Below the pieces are notes generated by a model, which saw nothing but the letters and a program-made list of their open reading frames with translations, made no database searches and was not told the DNA's origin. Of a stretch of 64,000 nt of DNA, positions 33,337-45,171 are shown piece after piece; the first letter of the stretch is position 1; each line of letters opens with the position of its first letter. Position numbers and translations under genes: made by a program. The stretch comes from Aristolochia californica (lineage: Eukaryota > Streptophyta > Magnoliopsida > Piperales > Aristolochiaceae), in NCBI GenBank assembly GCA_029961685.1, contig JARWKL010000008.1, positions 3,288,501 through 3,352,500 on the forward strand. Direction: 5' to 3'.

Positions 33337-36300
33337 TCAAGGAACGAGCTGTTGTCCACCTTGGATTGTAATGCTAGTAGGAAGCTCCATTCCCTCTTGA
33401 CTCATCTGCTGAACCTCAGATGGTGATAATATTCTGATGCATCTAACACAACTTACAAATTCCCTGTAATGCAACCAATGAGATAAGCAGCGGGACAGGA
33501 GTCAAGATCACCTTCTTTTTACCAACGAAGTAGAAAAACTTGAACTTCCATGCTAAAAAAAAAATTCTTTTTGAATCGTGTCATGCTAAGAAACATGTAG
33601 AATATAAGGGGCAGTTGGAGTAGAGAAAGCCAGAGAGAGAGAGCACTTACTCCCAACGATCATCTCCAACAAGCAGGACATCATTTTCATAATCAACATA
33701 AACAAGTTTCCATCCTGAGCCTCGGAGATCGTCAAGCTGCCTTTCAAGTCCGAACATGCAAGCTATTGCAGATTTCAGCTCAGCATAATTTCGATACCTT
33801 GTCACATCTATAGACCTCCCAACTGATCCTAGCTTTTGGACCTATTCAGTCAACCACAAGTTCTCTAGTTGGGGAGAAAAATGTTTATGACAACTGAAAA
33901 GTCTGATGATTAACACTTAACAAATACCTTAGTATAAGTCCGTAGACAAGGAGGTCCTTGCTGCCATGGACCTTGTTGCAGGAAGGTATTCTCGTCAACT
34001 TCCACATGGCTTGAAGACGTACCTCCAGAGTTATCTGGAAACTCTTGAAAAGAGAAGGCTTGAGAATCAGCAAGGCTTGCTGAAGTAACCTGAGACTGAA
34101 CATCTTGACTTGAACTAAAATTCTCAAACAGGCATTCAGATGGGTTTGGAAACCCAATGTCCTTTACTGTTGAAAAATTCTCGAAGCATGTCAGTGAAGA
34201 ATCATCTTCTATTTGAACGTTACCATAAGCCTCTGTCTGATAGCTGCTCTCTGATAAATGACGAAACCTGGGTGGAAATTTAAGGTATGTCAGCTCGGGA
34301 AGACTTGATAGTTCTAGTGCTCCACTAAAAATTGGCATGCATGGAAACTGAAGTGTTTCAGTTGGATTAGCTGTTTCTAGATTAAATATGGAGGAAACAT
34401 TTGATTCACAGTTGCTGTCAGTAGATGGGGACAAGTGTGGGATATCAAGCTTAGTAAACCCATGCATTGACCTTGGTGATTTCAGAATGCTGGCAAGAGA
34501 TTGACAACTAGAATGCTGTGATATCCAATCACCATTGTCCAAAAATGGAATTGACTGGAAATTTGAAGACGGAACTAAGGAATTCAGATTACTGTCCTCT
34601 GCTGAAGGTATTGGTGGAATTGACTGACTTTGGTTTTGATACAGCTGAGGTGCAATGTCCTGCAGGTTACATGGGCTACTGGTCAATTTGTCTTCACTGC
34701 ATTTCCCTGATTGATGAACCTGGCTCAAAGAGTTTGTCTGGACAAACATAGACATGATCCTTTGAGAGTGGTCCCAAAATTTCTCTATAGCTGTCACATC
34801 TGGTTTCTGATTGTGCTTATCCTCATGAATCAGGTTTTTCTGTTCAGTGAAGCAGTCTTCTGCAAGATGCTCTGGTAGCAGCATTCCTGCTTGTGGCTCT
34901 AAATTTGAATTAACAAACTGTGCAGAATCCTGGCAATTGTTGGATATTTGCTTTTGTGATACAATACCTTGCAAAGGGAGCAGATGCTGTAGATGAATAA
35001 GAGAGTTGTTCTCTTGCATCAATCCTTGGCCCATCTTTTCCTCCTGTTGTAGCACAAGTTCCTTCTTGAAAGGTGTCGGTGTGGTCAAAGAGAAGCTTCT
35101 TAAGAGTTCACTAGTACTAATATGCTGCCTACTAGAAGCATCCATGAGATAACCATTAGGACTAATGCTCTGGGTATTGACGAGCATCTTCATCAGCAAA
35201 TTTGGAACCAAAGGGTATTGAGTATCACCATTTTCTCTCCCTAAAACCCAAGATGGTCTTTTTATCGCAGTCTCCCAATCACATTCAGTACCTGTCACAT
35301 AAATGTTAGTAAATAAACAATTACATCTCACAATATTTTCCCTTTGACAGAAAAAAAAGGATGTCAATACAAGTAAAAAGGGATCAACATACAAACAGAA
35401 ATATATGAAATGTAAAAGATTTTAACTCAGATAAAGTGGTGAGTTCAAAGACACCACAGGTGACTGGGAACAGATAATAAGAGAAACCAAGAAGAGGCTG
35501 CAGCCCCTGGCACAATGAAAATTAGTCACACTGAGTTTGAATGAAGAACAGTTCTTGCATTTAACTTCTGGCTGATATAGTAACATTCTTGGTCATTCAG
35601 ATAATACCTAAATTTTCAAAGAAAACAGAATCCTTGATGCTAAGCTCCATTATATAATCAGTCCTACTGAATTGCAGATATACCAATTGTTCAAGCAGTT
35701 CAATCCTTGTCAGTAAAACTAGCTCCATCTTATACTAACAACAATGTCTAAGAGACTTACCAGAAAAACCTGGAGGAAAAGGCCGTTTTAGACCTGAGAT
35801 GAGAGCAGGACAAATGAAGGGGCTTTCTGGGGTCTCTATTTCCCACAAACTAACCCTACCTTGCCTCTCACTGCATCCAGGTTCATCCCATTCAACCTGT
35901 TTAGAAGTTCAATAATTACGTTATGAATATTGAAGCAGAGAAGCTCAGCCCTTATCCCATGCATAGAGAATGAACATACCTGAAGATTTCTCCATCTTGA
36001 ATTAGGCCATTTTATCAGATCCAAGTCACTAATTCGAACAACCGTACCCATATATCTGATTAAAAGGGAACAGTACTTTAGGTATTCATGTTCAGTGCAT
36101 ATCTTTAATAAAATTTAAAATTTCAAACCATGACAATGTGGGCCTCACTAACAGAATCAAAGTGCACCGTGGTGTCTCTTCTTTCACCCCCCTAATTTTA
36201 GCAGGCACAAAGTGTGAAAATCAAACATAAGAAGTCTGAGAATGATCTCTTCTAGAGTGGATACTGAACTTAAAGGAATTCTTATGCACTCATCTCTTAT

Positions 36301-39300
36301 TTTACTCCATATGTATGTACCATGCCAAGACAAAGATTCTTTTTCGATAGCAGTACACAGATCTCATTAACAAAGAAAGGATGTACCAAAATCAGGGTGA
36401 CAAATAGGTGATATAGATCTCATTAATTTTGTTTGTAATTGGATTTATGTCCCTGGCTCGGCTAATTTTATGGTTAATGCTTTAGAAAAAAGAGGGGATT
36501 TCTCTCCAATCTCTCAATGTTAGGGGTTTCCCGGCCTAGCTTGTATTTTTTTGCCTTGGGGCTGTAATATCATTAGCCTTTTCATTTAAAAACAGAAAGG
36601 CACTGTGAAAGAAATTTAAAAACTTTAGAAAGGAATTGAGATGGAAAACAAGAGGATTTTTCTTAGCCTGTTTCGTACAAACACGAGACAACATGGTAAC
36701 TTGTTTTCCACAGATAAAGGTACTTTTTCACTTGAAAAAGTGGTGGGACTTGAACCTGCAACTTCAAGGTTAGGAGTGTCCCTGAGATTTAAATGTGGTA
36801 TTTAAGGTTCACGACAATAGCTATACACAAGGAGTCTTTTCATAACCTAAAAAAATTAAAAGTAAAAGGTATATAAAGTAAACTGGTCAATACCATGAGT
36901 GTATTTCTGAGGATTCGCTGCCTTGGAGTGTAATCGATCATTAAATATCTAATTGTTGTAACTCCAAAGATCTTGACATGGCATGAAGAGGCAATGCAGA
37001 AGAGTTACCTGCGTTTACTCGATTCTTCAGTTTCAAACATCATCCCAAATCTCATACCGCTTGCAACTTGGGTCCCCAGTACAGCTTTATGATGTTTTGC
37101 TAATGGAATCACAAATTCTGATGGGCATGCTCTACCAAGAGATAAATATATAACATAAATGAAGTTATTGCCAATAATCTTAACAATAAACAAGCTGAGA
37201 AATGAAAAGAAAAAAGTTTAAAATTGAATACCTGGGATTGTAGAAAACAGTAAACGGACTCTTGTTAGCTGCCGCATGAGCAGCAGCTGCAAGGACACCC
37301 ATATGCATGCTGTCTGCAGACAGAACAGACGAAGGCAGTGCTGTTTGCTGACGATTAGCATGCCTCACTCCAAGAAGTAATTGTGACTTTTCATCCCTTT
37401 TTTATGCAAATAAAATAAATATTATTAGAAAATAAAGTGTGTTTCATTTACTTATTTGGGCATCCAAGTTTACCAATAATGATATTGTTAAGCAACCGAT
37501 TATGATATTGTTGAGCAACAGCTTGACCACTAGTATTTAACTCGATGCCAGAGAATTTAATCTACAGGAGTAGAAGATATAAAAGATACCGACCACATGA
37601 CTTGAAATTACCTGATAAATAGTACAGAATCTCCAGCTCGTAGTCGTTTTGCACCCACAAACAAACTCCAACCAGTTGTCAAGAGGTGTCTTCTTGGCTG
37701 TCCTGCATAAAGTACCTGACAAGATTAATAGCAGTAAAAATCGCTTAACAATGCATAATAAAAAGTTAAAACTTGTAACATACACAAGATCTAAACAGCA
37801 TTACAAGTTCGTTTTCTTTCTAATAGCAAACCAAATTCTTTTTAGAATAATGAAAAGCAAATCAAAGTTTACTTATATATGCAACATGAACCAGTTAAGT
37901 GCACCAGATCACAGTAACAAGGATCTGCATTGATATCCACGTTTTATTTTTGAAAAACATTAGCACTAATCTGATGCACAAATCTTTTTGAGAAGAAACA
38001 ACAAAGATGTGATTTCCACTAATTTGTCTGCAACTAAGCGGTAGAAACAAATTTACAACTTTCTAATCCAGTCAGAAAATCCTATTCCCGACTAATGAGG
38101 ACTAGCGTGCTCGTATCATGTGACAGAATACACTGAGTTAATTGAGATCTCTTTCATTTGAAATACTTAACTTTTACCGGCACAATTAGAACTAAGAGAA
38201 GCATCACAGGCAGCTGATCTTTCAATATTACACAGAACTATCATCAACTTATGAGAAGTTATGCATTTCTTAAGTGATTATGACCCTTATCTTGTTGGCA
38301 AATATTCATGGATTTCAAACAATATCAAAAGACTTAACATGTGCAAAAACATTACAAAAACAATAATAATGCATTTTCCATAAACCAAGGCCTATATTAC
38401 TATATTATGATATAAGAGGAAAAGGAAAACCTACCACGATAAATGTGTCGAAATGTCCATGAGTTACCATGCAAATCTCGGACAACAAGCTCTTGGCTTG
38501 GTGGTTGCATTGAATAATCCTGAACCACATGATAATACAGTGAGCTTATATGCATTACGTATTTACACCAGAGGCAGAGCCAAAGATGGGCAAGTAGCCC
38601 TAAAATTGATCTCCTCAATAAAAATTTAATATGACAACTTTATTGAGTTTTTGCCCCCTTAAAATTTCTCTCCCCTTAAATAAGGCATGTTATTGCCTCA
38701 TTTGCACACACCACTGCACCCCAAAAAACAAAAACAAAAAAAAAAAAAATCTCCTGTCTTACACATGACTATATTAGAACTGATGAATCAAACTCCTCTA
38801 TGCAAGCTCTCTTCCCAAAATAGAACGCAACCCGCTTTTTGAGGAAGTTATAGTTAAAAATGCTCTAGACTCCTATTAGATTGCCTTCATTAATTTCAAT
38901 TTTAAGACTTGCAAAGCGTGAGAGACATTAATCTAAAAAAATACATGGCAATTTCCCTCCTTTCTTTAAGTCTACTAGGCCTTTTCTCTCTCCATTCATA
39001 ACTTCTCTCTCAGAGAGTCTGGAAACATCTCCTCATCCTTTTCTCTCTCAAGGTCTCATATCTCAATCCCCTCCTTTTTTCCTATCTCTCTTTTGAATGA
39101 AGAGTAAACAGTAGTGATGTTGTCTCTTTTTGTGGAAAGAATCGAAAAAGAGAAATAGTGATAATTTGCTAGACAACAGTTGCATAGGTCTACTTGGCTA
39201 CTGGCATTCATTTCTATTATAAGGAATGAAATTATTCTATAAATTTAATATTTATAATTTTTTTCTTTTTTTTACTTTGTACTTACATATTTTTATTTGT

Positions 39301-41185
39301 TTTCAACATTAATAATCATGGATAGCACAGTGCTTACTAATACAAGAAAATTGGCATTCAATATATTTGGAATTCTGACAAACTCATAGTTTTAAATTTA
39401 TAACTCTAGATTTTATAAACTTTATGAGTTACAAACTCTTGTAATGTTGTTCTCTAATTATCTAAATTAATTTTTTAAATTTCTAAGTTATTTGGGAGAA
39501 AAATGTAATTGATGAATCCTATTACTAATTTTTTATATATATTAACTTTTATTTTAAAAGGAATTTCACAAAGAAAAATTATAATAAACATATTTCAATT
39601 ATTTGTCTCAATACTTTGACAAAAGATTTTTTCCATTTTTTTTTATAACTTTTGATATTTTATGAACAGTGTATAAATGAAGTTACTCTTAAATTTTTTA
39701 GTAGTAATTTTTATTAACTTTTTTGTTCTATGATTTACCCTCCTTCCATAACTTTCTGGCTCCACCACTGATTTACAAGATCCTGCCATTTTAAAGAATA
39801 TGAGTTCTACCAATCTCTCTTTTTTTTTAATGAGTTCTACCAATCTCTTATTCACTTGAGAGCCTCACCAGAGGAGGAAATAACTTCTCTGCTGCCCTGC
39901 GAGGTACCGAGAAGCCTCCGTGCGTGCTTGTATCACTTGCAGTTAAAGTCTTGCAGAAGAACTCACTTGGATGCTTACTTTGCTTAAGACCAAAATCCTG
40001 AATTGTGAAAACTTCCTTCTCCTGACAAGATCAGCAACTTTAGTCCCACATCTAATCAAGTAACAAATACTGAACTTCATTTCTTAAATGCAAGAGTTTC
40101 CAAAAATGAGCATGACCATGTTTTTCAAGTTCTGCTACTGCTAGACCAGTTTAGGGCTTTAGAAGGGGGTGTGGATAGACCCAATGTTGACCAAGCAACT
40201 CCAATGCATGAATCGGCCAAATTATAGTTTCATGAAAAATGGCTGTCACACTCAAGGATGAAGTTTGTTACTTACGGGTAAAACCGGCTGGAGGATCATT
40301 TGTGCATAGATCTCATCAGTATCCATATCCGCCTGTTAATCCACAAAAGACACAAAAAACAGGGTTAATACCCAAATACTCCTCCTTCAGGAAGTAAGAA
40401 AAGTTTATACATACATGAAGTGTAACATTATGAACTTGGCACAGCAACTGAGAAGACAGATTTGGGTAGTTGGGGATATGAACATTTGCTGGTATTCCAG
40501 TCGAAAAAGCAACCTGCAGAATCAATTTGTCGTCACCTCTAAGGTCAAATAAATCTCTTTCTAAACTAAATTAACTTCTAAAAATTACTTGTCTTTCTTT
40601 CACATATTATTAAATCCTTAGCTCCCTTGACATTGTGAAGGCACAATGTCTATGTAGGACAAGCTAACTTTCCAATCGAAGCTGGTTGTCAAATTGCCTT
40701 TGTTCTAAAAGAAGTTGCCTACCGTAGTGCTCCATTTTGATTCAGAACATCTAAAACTCAGACGTCCTTAACACTAATAGATTTGGTAATAGTTCAAATT
40801 GAAGAAAGATATTCATGGAAGAAGATATCTTAAACAGAATAGGATCACATACCTGCTCACTATGTCCCTGCGGGAAGTAGTAAGCTAGGCTGCCTACTTG
40901 CGGCAATGAAACAAGTGGGCCGGCGCATGCATGCCAAAGCTCGGAATTTATAGTCCCCACTCCTGAAGAAGAGAATATCAAAGGTCATTTTACTTTTGAT
41001 CTACGAATGGGCTCCACTCTCATTAAAACACTTCGCTTGTACTAAGATCATTGATAACAGGTAATGAACATAAACTATGCTTTACCTGACTGACACTGGA
41101 GCTCTCCCAAGAGCTTGATGCCCTCTAGAAGAGTTGCCCCGTTTCTCACCGTGCCCGCTTTAGGATTCACTTGAACAGAAACCAT
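33337..41185 (-). CDS. ARF5: Auxin response factor 5 (MONOPTEROS)
   Basis: Fourteen exons on the minus strand join in phase to 958 residues: 41086-41185, 40853-40962, 40415-40513, 40276-40332, 39869-40021, 38435-38519, 37612-37702, 37232-37396, 37009-37131, 35980-36055, 35761-35896, 33928-35291, 33651-33841 and 33337-33463. Residues 143-245 are the B3 DNA-binding domain ([37 protein letters not shown]). About 280-355 is the ARF dimerisation/ancillary domain ([20 protein letters not shown]). About 400-850 is a long Gln/Ser/Leu-rich activator region, mostly in exon 12. Residues 858-942 form the PB1 domain ([20 protein letters not shown]). PB1 pairs with Aux/IAA repressors. ARF5 activates auxin-responsive genes in embryo and vascular patterning. 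The assignment to ARF5 rests on exon 12 ending [17 protein letters not shown] and the tail [20 protein letters not shown]. All domains are intact. Confidence 0.95.
36396..36600 (+). mobile_element. LINE-like 3' fragment in an ARF5 intron
   Basis: On the plus strand, antisense to ARF5 in the intron between exons 9 and 10, a frame reads [21 protein letters not shown]. It resembles the end of the RNase H-like domain of plant LINEs (usually ..IPR.AN..ADALAK.G). After a stop comes a tail like LINE 3' ends, with GGGGCTGTAATATC and an A-rich end near 36590. No reverse transcriptase is present. Confidence 0.42.
38569..39770. mobile_element. hAT-like non-autonomous DNA transposon in ARF5 intron 5
   Basis: The 1202-base element starts CAGAGGCAGAGCCA and ends TGGCTCCACCACTG, whose reverse complement CAGTGGTGGAGCCA matches 11 of 14 bases of the start. 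It is flanked by ATTTACAC (38561-38568) and ATTTACAA (39771-39778), an 8-base target duplication with one difference. Eight-base duplications and CAG-starting inverted ends are typical of the hAT superfamily. The interior is AT-rich with no transposase. It lies between exon 5 (39869) and exon 6 (38519), so splicing of ARF5 need not be affected. Confidence 0.72.
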
Positions 41186-43437
41186 TTTTATGGACTAAAT
41201 GACAAATCACTCTGCAATCAGCATAGAACACACGTCTTCACCCAAAGGAATCCTCACTCAACTCGATTCTTAACTGCGGCACCTTTACAAATTGAAAACC
41301 AATTTCAGTGGCAACAACTTATCTCTTACGTCGCAAAGTGGATTGGATGAACAGCCAATGCTTCTTCTTTCAAAGTTTTGAAGTAAAAAAGACAACTTCT
41401 CCGTTGCTTTAATCGGCAAAGGCCTCCAACTTTACAACTAGTTGAGTAGGCAGGTCGATGGCGGAAGAAAAAGAACAGAGCCCATGAGCAAAGAGCTCTC
41501 ATTACGTGCTCATTATAGCATTGCAAACGCAATATTTCGTCTTGCCCCAAAATCTGCCGTATCAACCAAAAAAGAACACGAAGACGGAAGCAGTAAAGTC
41601 TCTGAATTCTACAAAAGAGTAGGAAGCATTAAATACGAACTAAATCATTATTTGGCAATCTCACCTTCTTCAATACTTCACTAGCAAAAAGATCGTCAGG
41701 AACACAAACGTCTCACAGCTACTACAAAATGACAAAGGACGGCTAGAAGCCGAAACTCTTGAACTCCCAAAAATAACCTCTACAACTCGGAAGCAGAGAC
41801 CTCCCACCATGCCGTTGCTCGACGCTCTTTTCAATCAAATATGATATTGAAAGAACAAACAAAAAACAGGTCAGCACTCAGAAGAAGCGTGACCAAATTG
41901 CAAATTCTCATCCCCTGCGTCAAGAAACTCCAAAACCACTACAGAGAACGACAAAAACAGCCAAAAACCCAAATTGGAGGAACAAAACCTGCAAAAGGTG
42001 ACAGAAATCTTATTGGGTGTTTCACAATTGAACAGAAGCAAAAGCGACGGGACAAAGCAAGCAAATTTTTAGTGCTTGGAGAAGGAAACCAACCTCTCGA
42101 ACGAAGAGTATGGAGAAGCCTCCCGAAAGCAAACAAAGAGGAAGAGTTCAGTTTTCTTCCCGGTCGAAGACCGCAATGTGGTCACTCTCTCTCTCTCTCT
42201 TTCACTCTCAGCTTCGGTCCTCTCCTTGTCTTCCTTCTCTTTTGCATTCTCTGTTGCAGCTTTAAAACGGCGGGAAAGCAGAGATGGCGAAGAAAACACG
42301 AAAACGAGCCTGGCACCGACATAAAGCTGCTTGTAGAGGGAGAAACAACAGAGAGGAGGGAACGACGGGAATTTTAATTTCAGAAAGGACCATTCTGAAA
42401 CACACCAAATTGTCCTAACAGTTTTGACCGTTGGATCGGTATAATACTCCCGCGATCTACCCAAACAGATCGCCATGATATTACTTAAATCCGGAGAGGG
42501 ATTATCCTTTACAGTGGTCCAATTTCTCTGTCACGCCGTTTCAGCTCGGGGCCCGGTTCCAAAGGACATAATTCTTGGTGACTTGCGTGCGTCAGGTGAC
42601 CGGCAACCGCGGTCCCCGGTTGACACTTGCCATCGGTCGACACGTGTTTGCATGAACAAACGGCTCACCTTTTCTAGATATTATCACGTTTTCTAAATGC
42701 AGTTAGTAGTTATTTGAAAGAGAATAATCATGAAAACCAATGATTAGCGCGGATTTAGAGACAGAACCTGGGGCCCACTCTTCCATGAACAAACGGACTC
42801 GATCATCCTAAAGTAGATAGATCACATAAGGATGGGACGGCACAGATTGGCCGCCGAGCCGAGCGGCCACGCGAGGGAGAAATAAAAAATTTCCAATTTC
42901 ATTTCAAGACAAAATTGAAAAAAAGGCAGCAAAAAGGAATCGAAAAGAAAACGAAGAAAGAGAGATGATGAGATGAATCAAATATCTGCAGATTCCAGCA
43001 GTTTCAGAAGAAAAGGCAAAAATTTAGAGGAGATGTAGGGATATTGGGGAACAGGAGCTCTATTGCACGATATTCGTAACTACGCTTTGTCTCGATCTTG
43101 CTTTTTCGCTTCTTTATTTTGCTTTTCAGGAGGGAGCGAAAAGCTGCGACTAGTTGAATCTCCATGTTTTGCTCGAGACGATGATAGCTCAGGCTTTTGT
43201 TGTCCCTCCTACGTTTTCTTCTGCAACATTACAAAAATATCAAGGAATGAGCAGCAGCAGCAGCAGCGGCGGAAAAAAATAATAATAAGAGGATAAGACT
43301 GAGGTGGGGATTGATTCTTGAGAAAAAGGTAAGAAGGTGACCTAAATCCTGGATGAAGAAGAGATTTGGTACAGTGGGTTGTGTATTCTTAATGTGAATT
43401 AACAGCGATCGGTTCTGAATCATGGCTGCAATAAATT
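41186..43437. promoter_or_regulatory. ARF5 leader and promoter region
   Basis: The ARF5 leader starts at 41186 and, from composition, may extend past 42200, where a CT/GA microsatellite lies (42185-42203). Possible cis-elements further upstream are an ACACGTGT G-box (42639-42646), GAGACA (about 42757) and TGTCTC (about 43088). The last two are the core auxin response element in opposite orientations. An AGC run lies at 43248-43267. Several open frames of up to 178 codons lie on both strands here, but none resembles a protein. Confidence 0.4.
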
Positions 43438-43621
43438 GTGGAGTTAGAATTCGAAATCTGGAGCTACTTAGTTTTTTCTTTGATGAATGGGAAATTTGAA
43501 GCCACTTGATAACCTTTTATAATAATAAATAAAATAAATATCATAGAAATAGATATTAAATCCTCCTAAATCATGAAAGTCATACATATATCATAGAATT
43601 GAAATAAGAAGAATAAAGATA

Positions 43622-43997
43622 GTGTACCTTTTGTCTTGAAGAATATAAATAGAACTTGAAGTATACAAGATAACCTTTGATAATTCGTGTACAAGTGATA
43701 AGTTTACTCTCGTTCAGCCAGACTGGGTGTACAAATAGTCTTAGCCTCACTTGTAAGACATGGAGGAATTTATAAATTTCTAAAGGGTGTGGCACTTATG
43801 ACTATTCATAAGGATACATCCCCTTAAGAGAGGTACATCTCCTTATGCCTAAGGCCTAAGGGATGTGTCCAGTCAATGCACCCAATAAATCTACTTCTAC
43901 AGGGGAATGTGCTGGCTATTATTTCTTGTATTGAACATCTAATGACAAAACATCTAGAAGTGGGCCCTATAATATATTTGAAACCATAATTCCAACA
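43622..43997 (-). mobile_element. copia-type LTR, probably solo
   Basis: Read on the minus strand the block begins TGTTGGAATTATGG (43997 leftwards), a very common copia LTR start. It contains a GGGCCCACTTC stretch, an internal TTTATAAATTCC TATA-like box and an AT-rich 3' part. Proposing an end at TGTACC on the plus strand (43622) gives 376 bases. The flanks GATAG and CATAC do not match as a target duplication, so the left limit is uncertain. No internal retrotransposon region is adjacent. Confidence 0.45.
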
Positions 43998-44292
43998 CAT
44001 ACAAGGAGCAAAATTTTGATCCGTTCCTAATTTAATTTTGAATTTTTGGAAAAGATAAAATTTTAATTTAGTAGAATTTAATTTAATTATTTTTTTCCTA
44101 ATTACACCCCGACTCTACCGCTTCAAAAGACGAATCCTAATAAAACTAAAACTCTTCGTTTTATTTGTATTTATTTCTCTTTCCTGCTCAATTTGAAGTC
44201 GAGCTCTAAACTTTGAGCAAGAAGTGAGAGTGGTTGTGGCAGCGAGAGAAAAGCGATCAGAGATCGATCGAAGAAGAGCGTGCACAGACGTA

Positions 44293-44661
44293 ATGGGTAA
44301 ACAAAAGATGGAGATGAAGAAGATAGAAGATCCCAAATCTCTTCAGGCTACCTTCTCGAGGAGGCAAAAGGGTTTATTCAAGAAAGCCTCTGATCTCTCA
44401 ACTCTTTGCGGGGTCTCGGTCTTCGCCATCGTCTTATCTCCCGGTGGAAAGCCATGCGTGATGAGCAGTGATCAGAACCCTGGTGCATTGATACAAACCT
44501 ACCTCGGAAAGAAGCAGGACCAGGTGGTGCAGTCGCAAGAAAATTCAAGAAATGCTGATTTCTGCGCACGGTTCGGTATAGATGACAAAGCTGAGTCCAG
44601 TAGCCACGACATGGAAGAGCTCAAAGATTCTACCATCTCCAATCCGGAAGAAGAGATATGA
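44293..44661 (+). CDS. Short type I (M-alpha) MADS-box protein, AGL62-like
   Basis: The single exon encodes 122 residues. The MADS domain fills residues 1-60: GKQKMEMKKIEDPKSLQATF, then SRRQKGLFKKASDLSTLCGV and FAIVLSPGGKPCVMSSD. It is of the AGL62-like M-alpha type, which are nuclear DNA-binding factors often acting in female gametophyte and endosperm. I chose the ATG at 44293 because the MADS domain starts there. An upstream in-frame ATG at 44224 would add 23 unrelated residues. Relatives are usually 200-300 residues, and here the C-terminal region stops after only about 60 acidic, polar residues (ending NPEEEI). The protein may be a truncated but expressed paralogue. A copia-type LTR lies about 300 bases upstream. 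Confidence 0.78.
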   Translation: MGKQKMEMKKIEDPKSLQATFSRRQKGLFKKASDLSTLCGVSVFAIVLSPGGKPCVMSSDQNPGALIQTYLGKKQDQVVQSQENSRNADFCARFGIDDKAESSSHDMEELKDSTISNPEEEI

Positions 44662-45171
44662 TCGTCCATGTTAGTGTTCGTTGAAACCGTAATTTTTTTA
44701 TAGCAGAAAGCCAAAGGTTGTGCATGTTTTTTGTTGTCCTGATCGTCTATGTTTGTGTTTATCGATACTGTGCTTCATTCTCAATTGGATTGGAGACTTA
44801 ATTGTAGTATTTGTGTTACTGATTCAATATGAAAGAAGGCTAATTCGTTGTCAAATGCCAGAAAGCTCCGTTGAATTAATCTCCTCGCTCCTCGTGAAAA
44901 CACTAATCGTTGCAACCGATTTTCCTTGGCGAAATGATATTCTTGAATCAAATGGTCTCTTGATCTTCTACGAAAAAAATAATCATAAATGGTTGAATGA
45001 TGCTGAGATTTACTTGTCATTGTACGTAGAAGAATCAACTAACACTAGAAATACAGGTTGAAGAACACAGCTCCAAACTCTGAGCTTCACTTCTGGTCGG
45101 CATAAACAGGCTTAGCTCATTCCTATGTCCAGGCAAAGCTACATTGGAAAACAACCAAGGAAATTCAAGCT

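Noticed and set aside
41841..42377. 178-codon open frame upstream of ARF5
   Set aside because: It lies antisense in the ARF5 leader/promoter, is Lys/Arg-rich from A-rich DNA, and matches nothing known.
44720..45061. 113-codon open frame after the MADS gene
   Set aside because: It is in a different frame from the MADS domain with no family resemblance. I could not join it by splicing to give a longer MADS protein.
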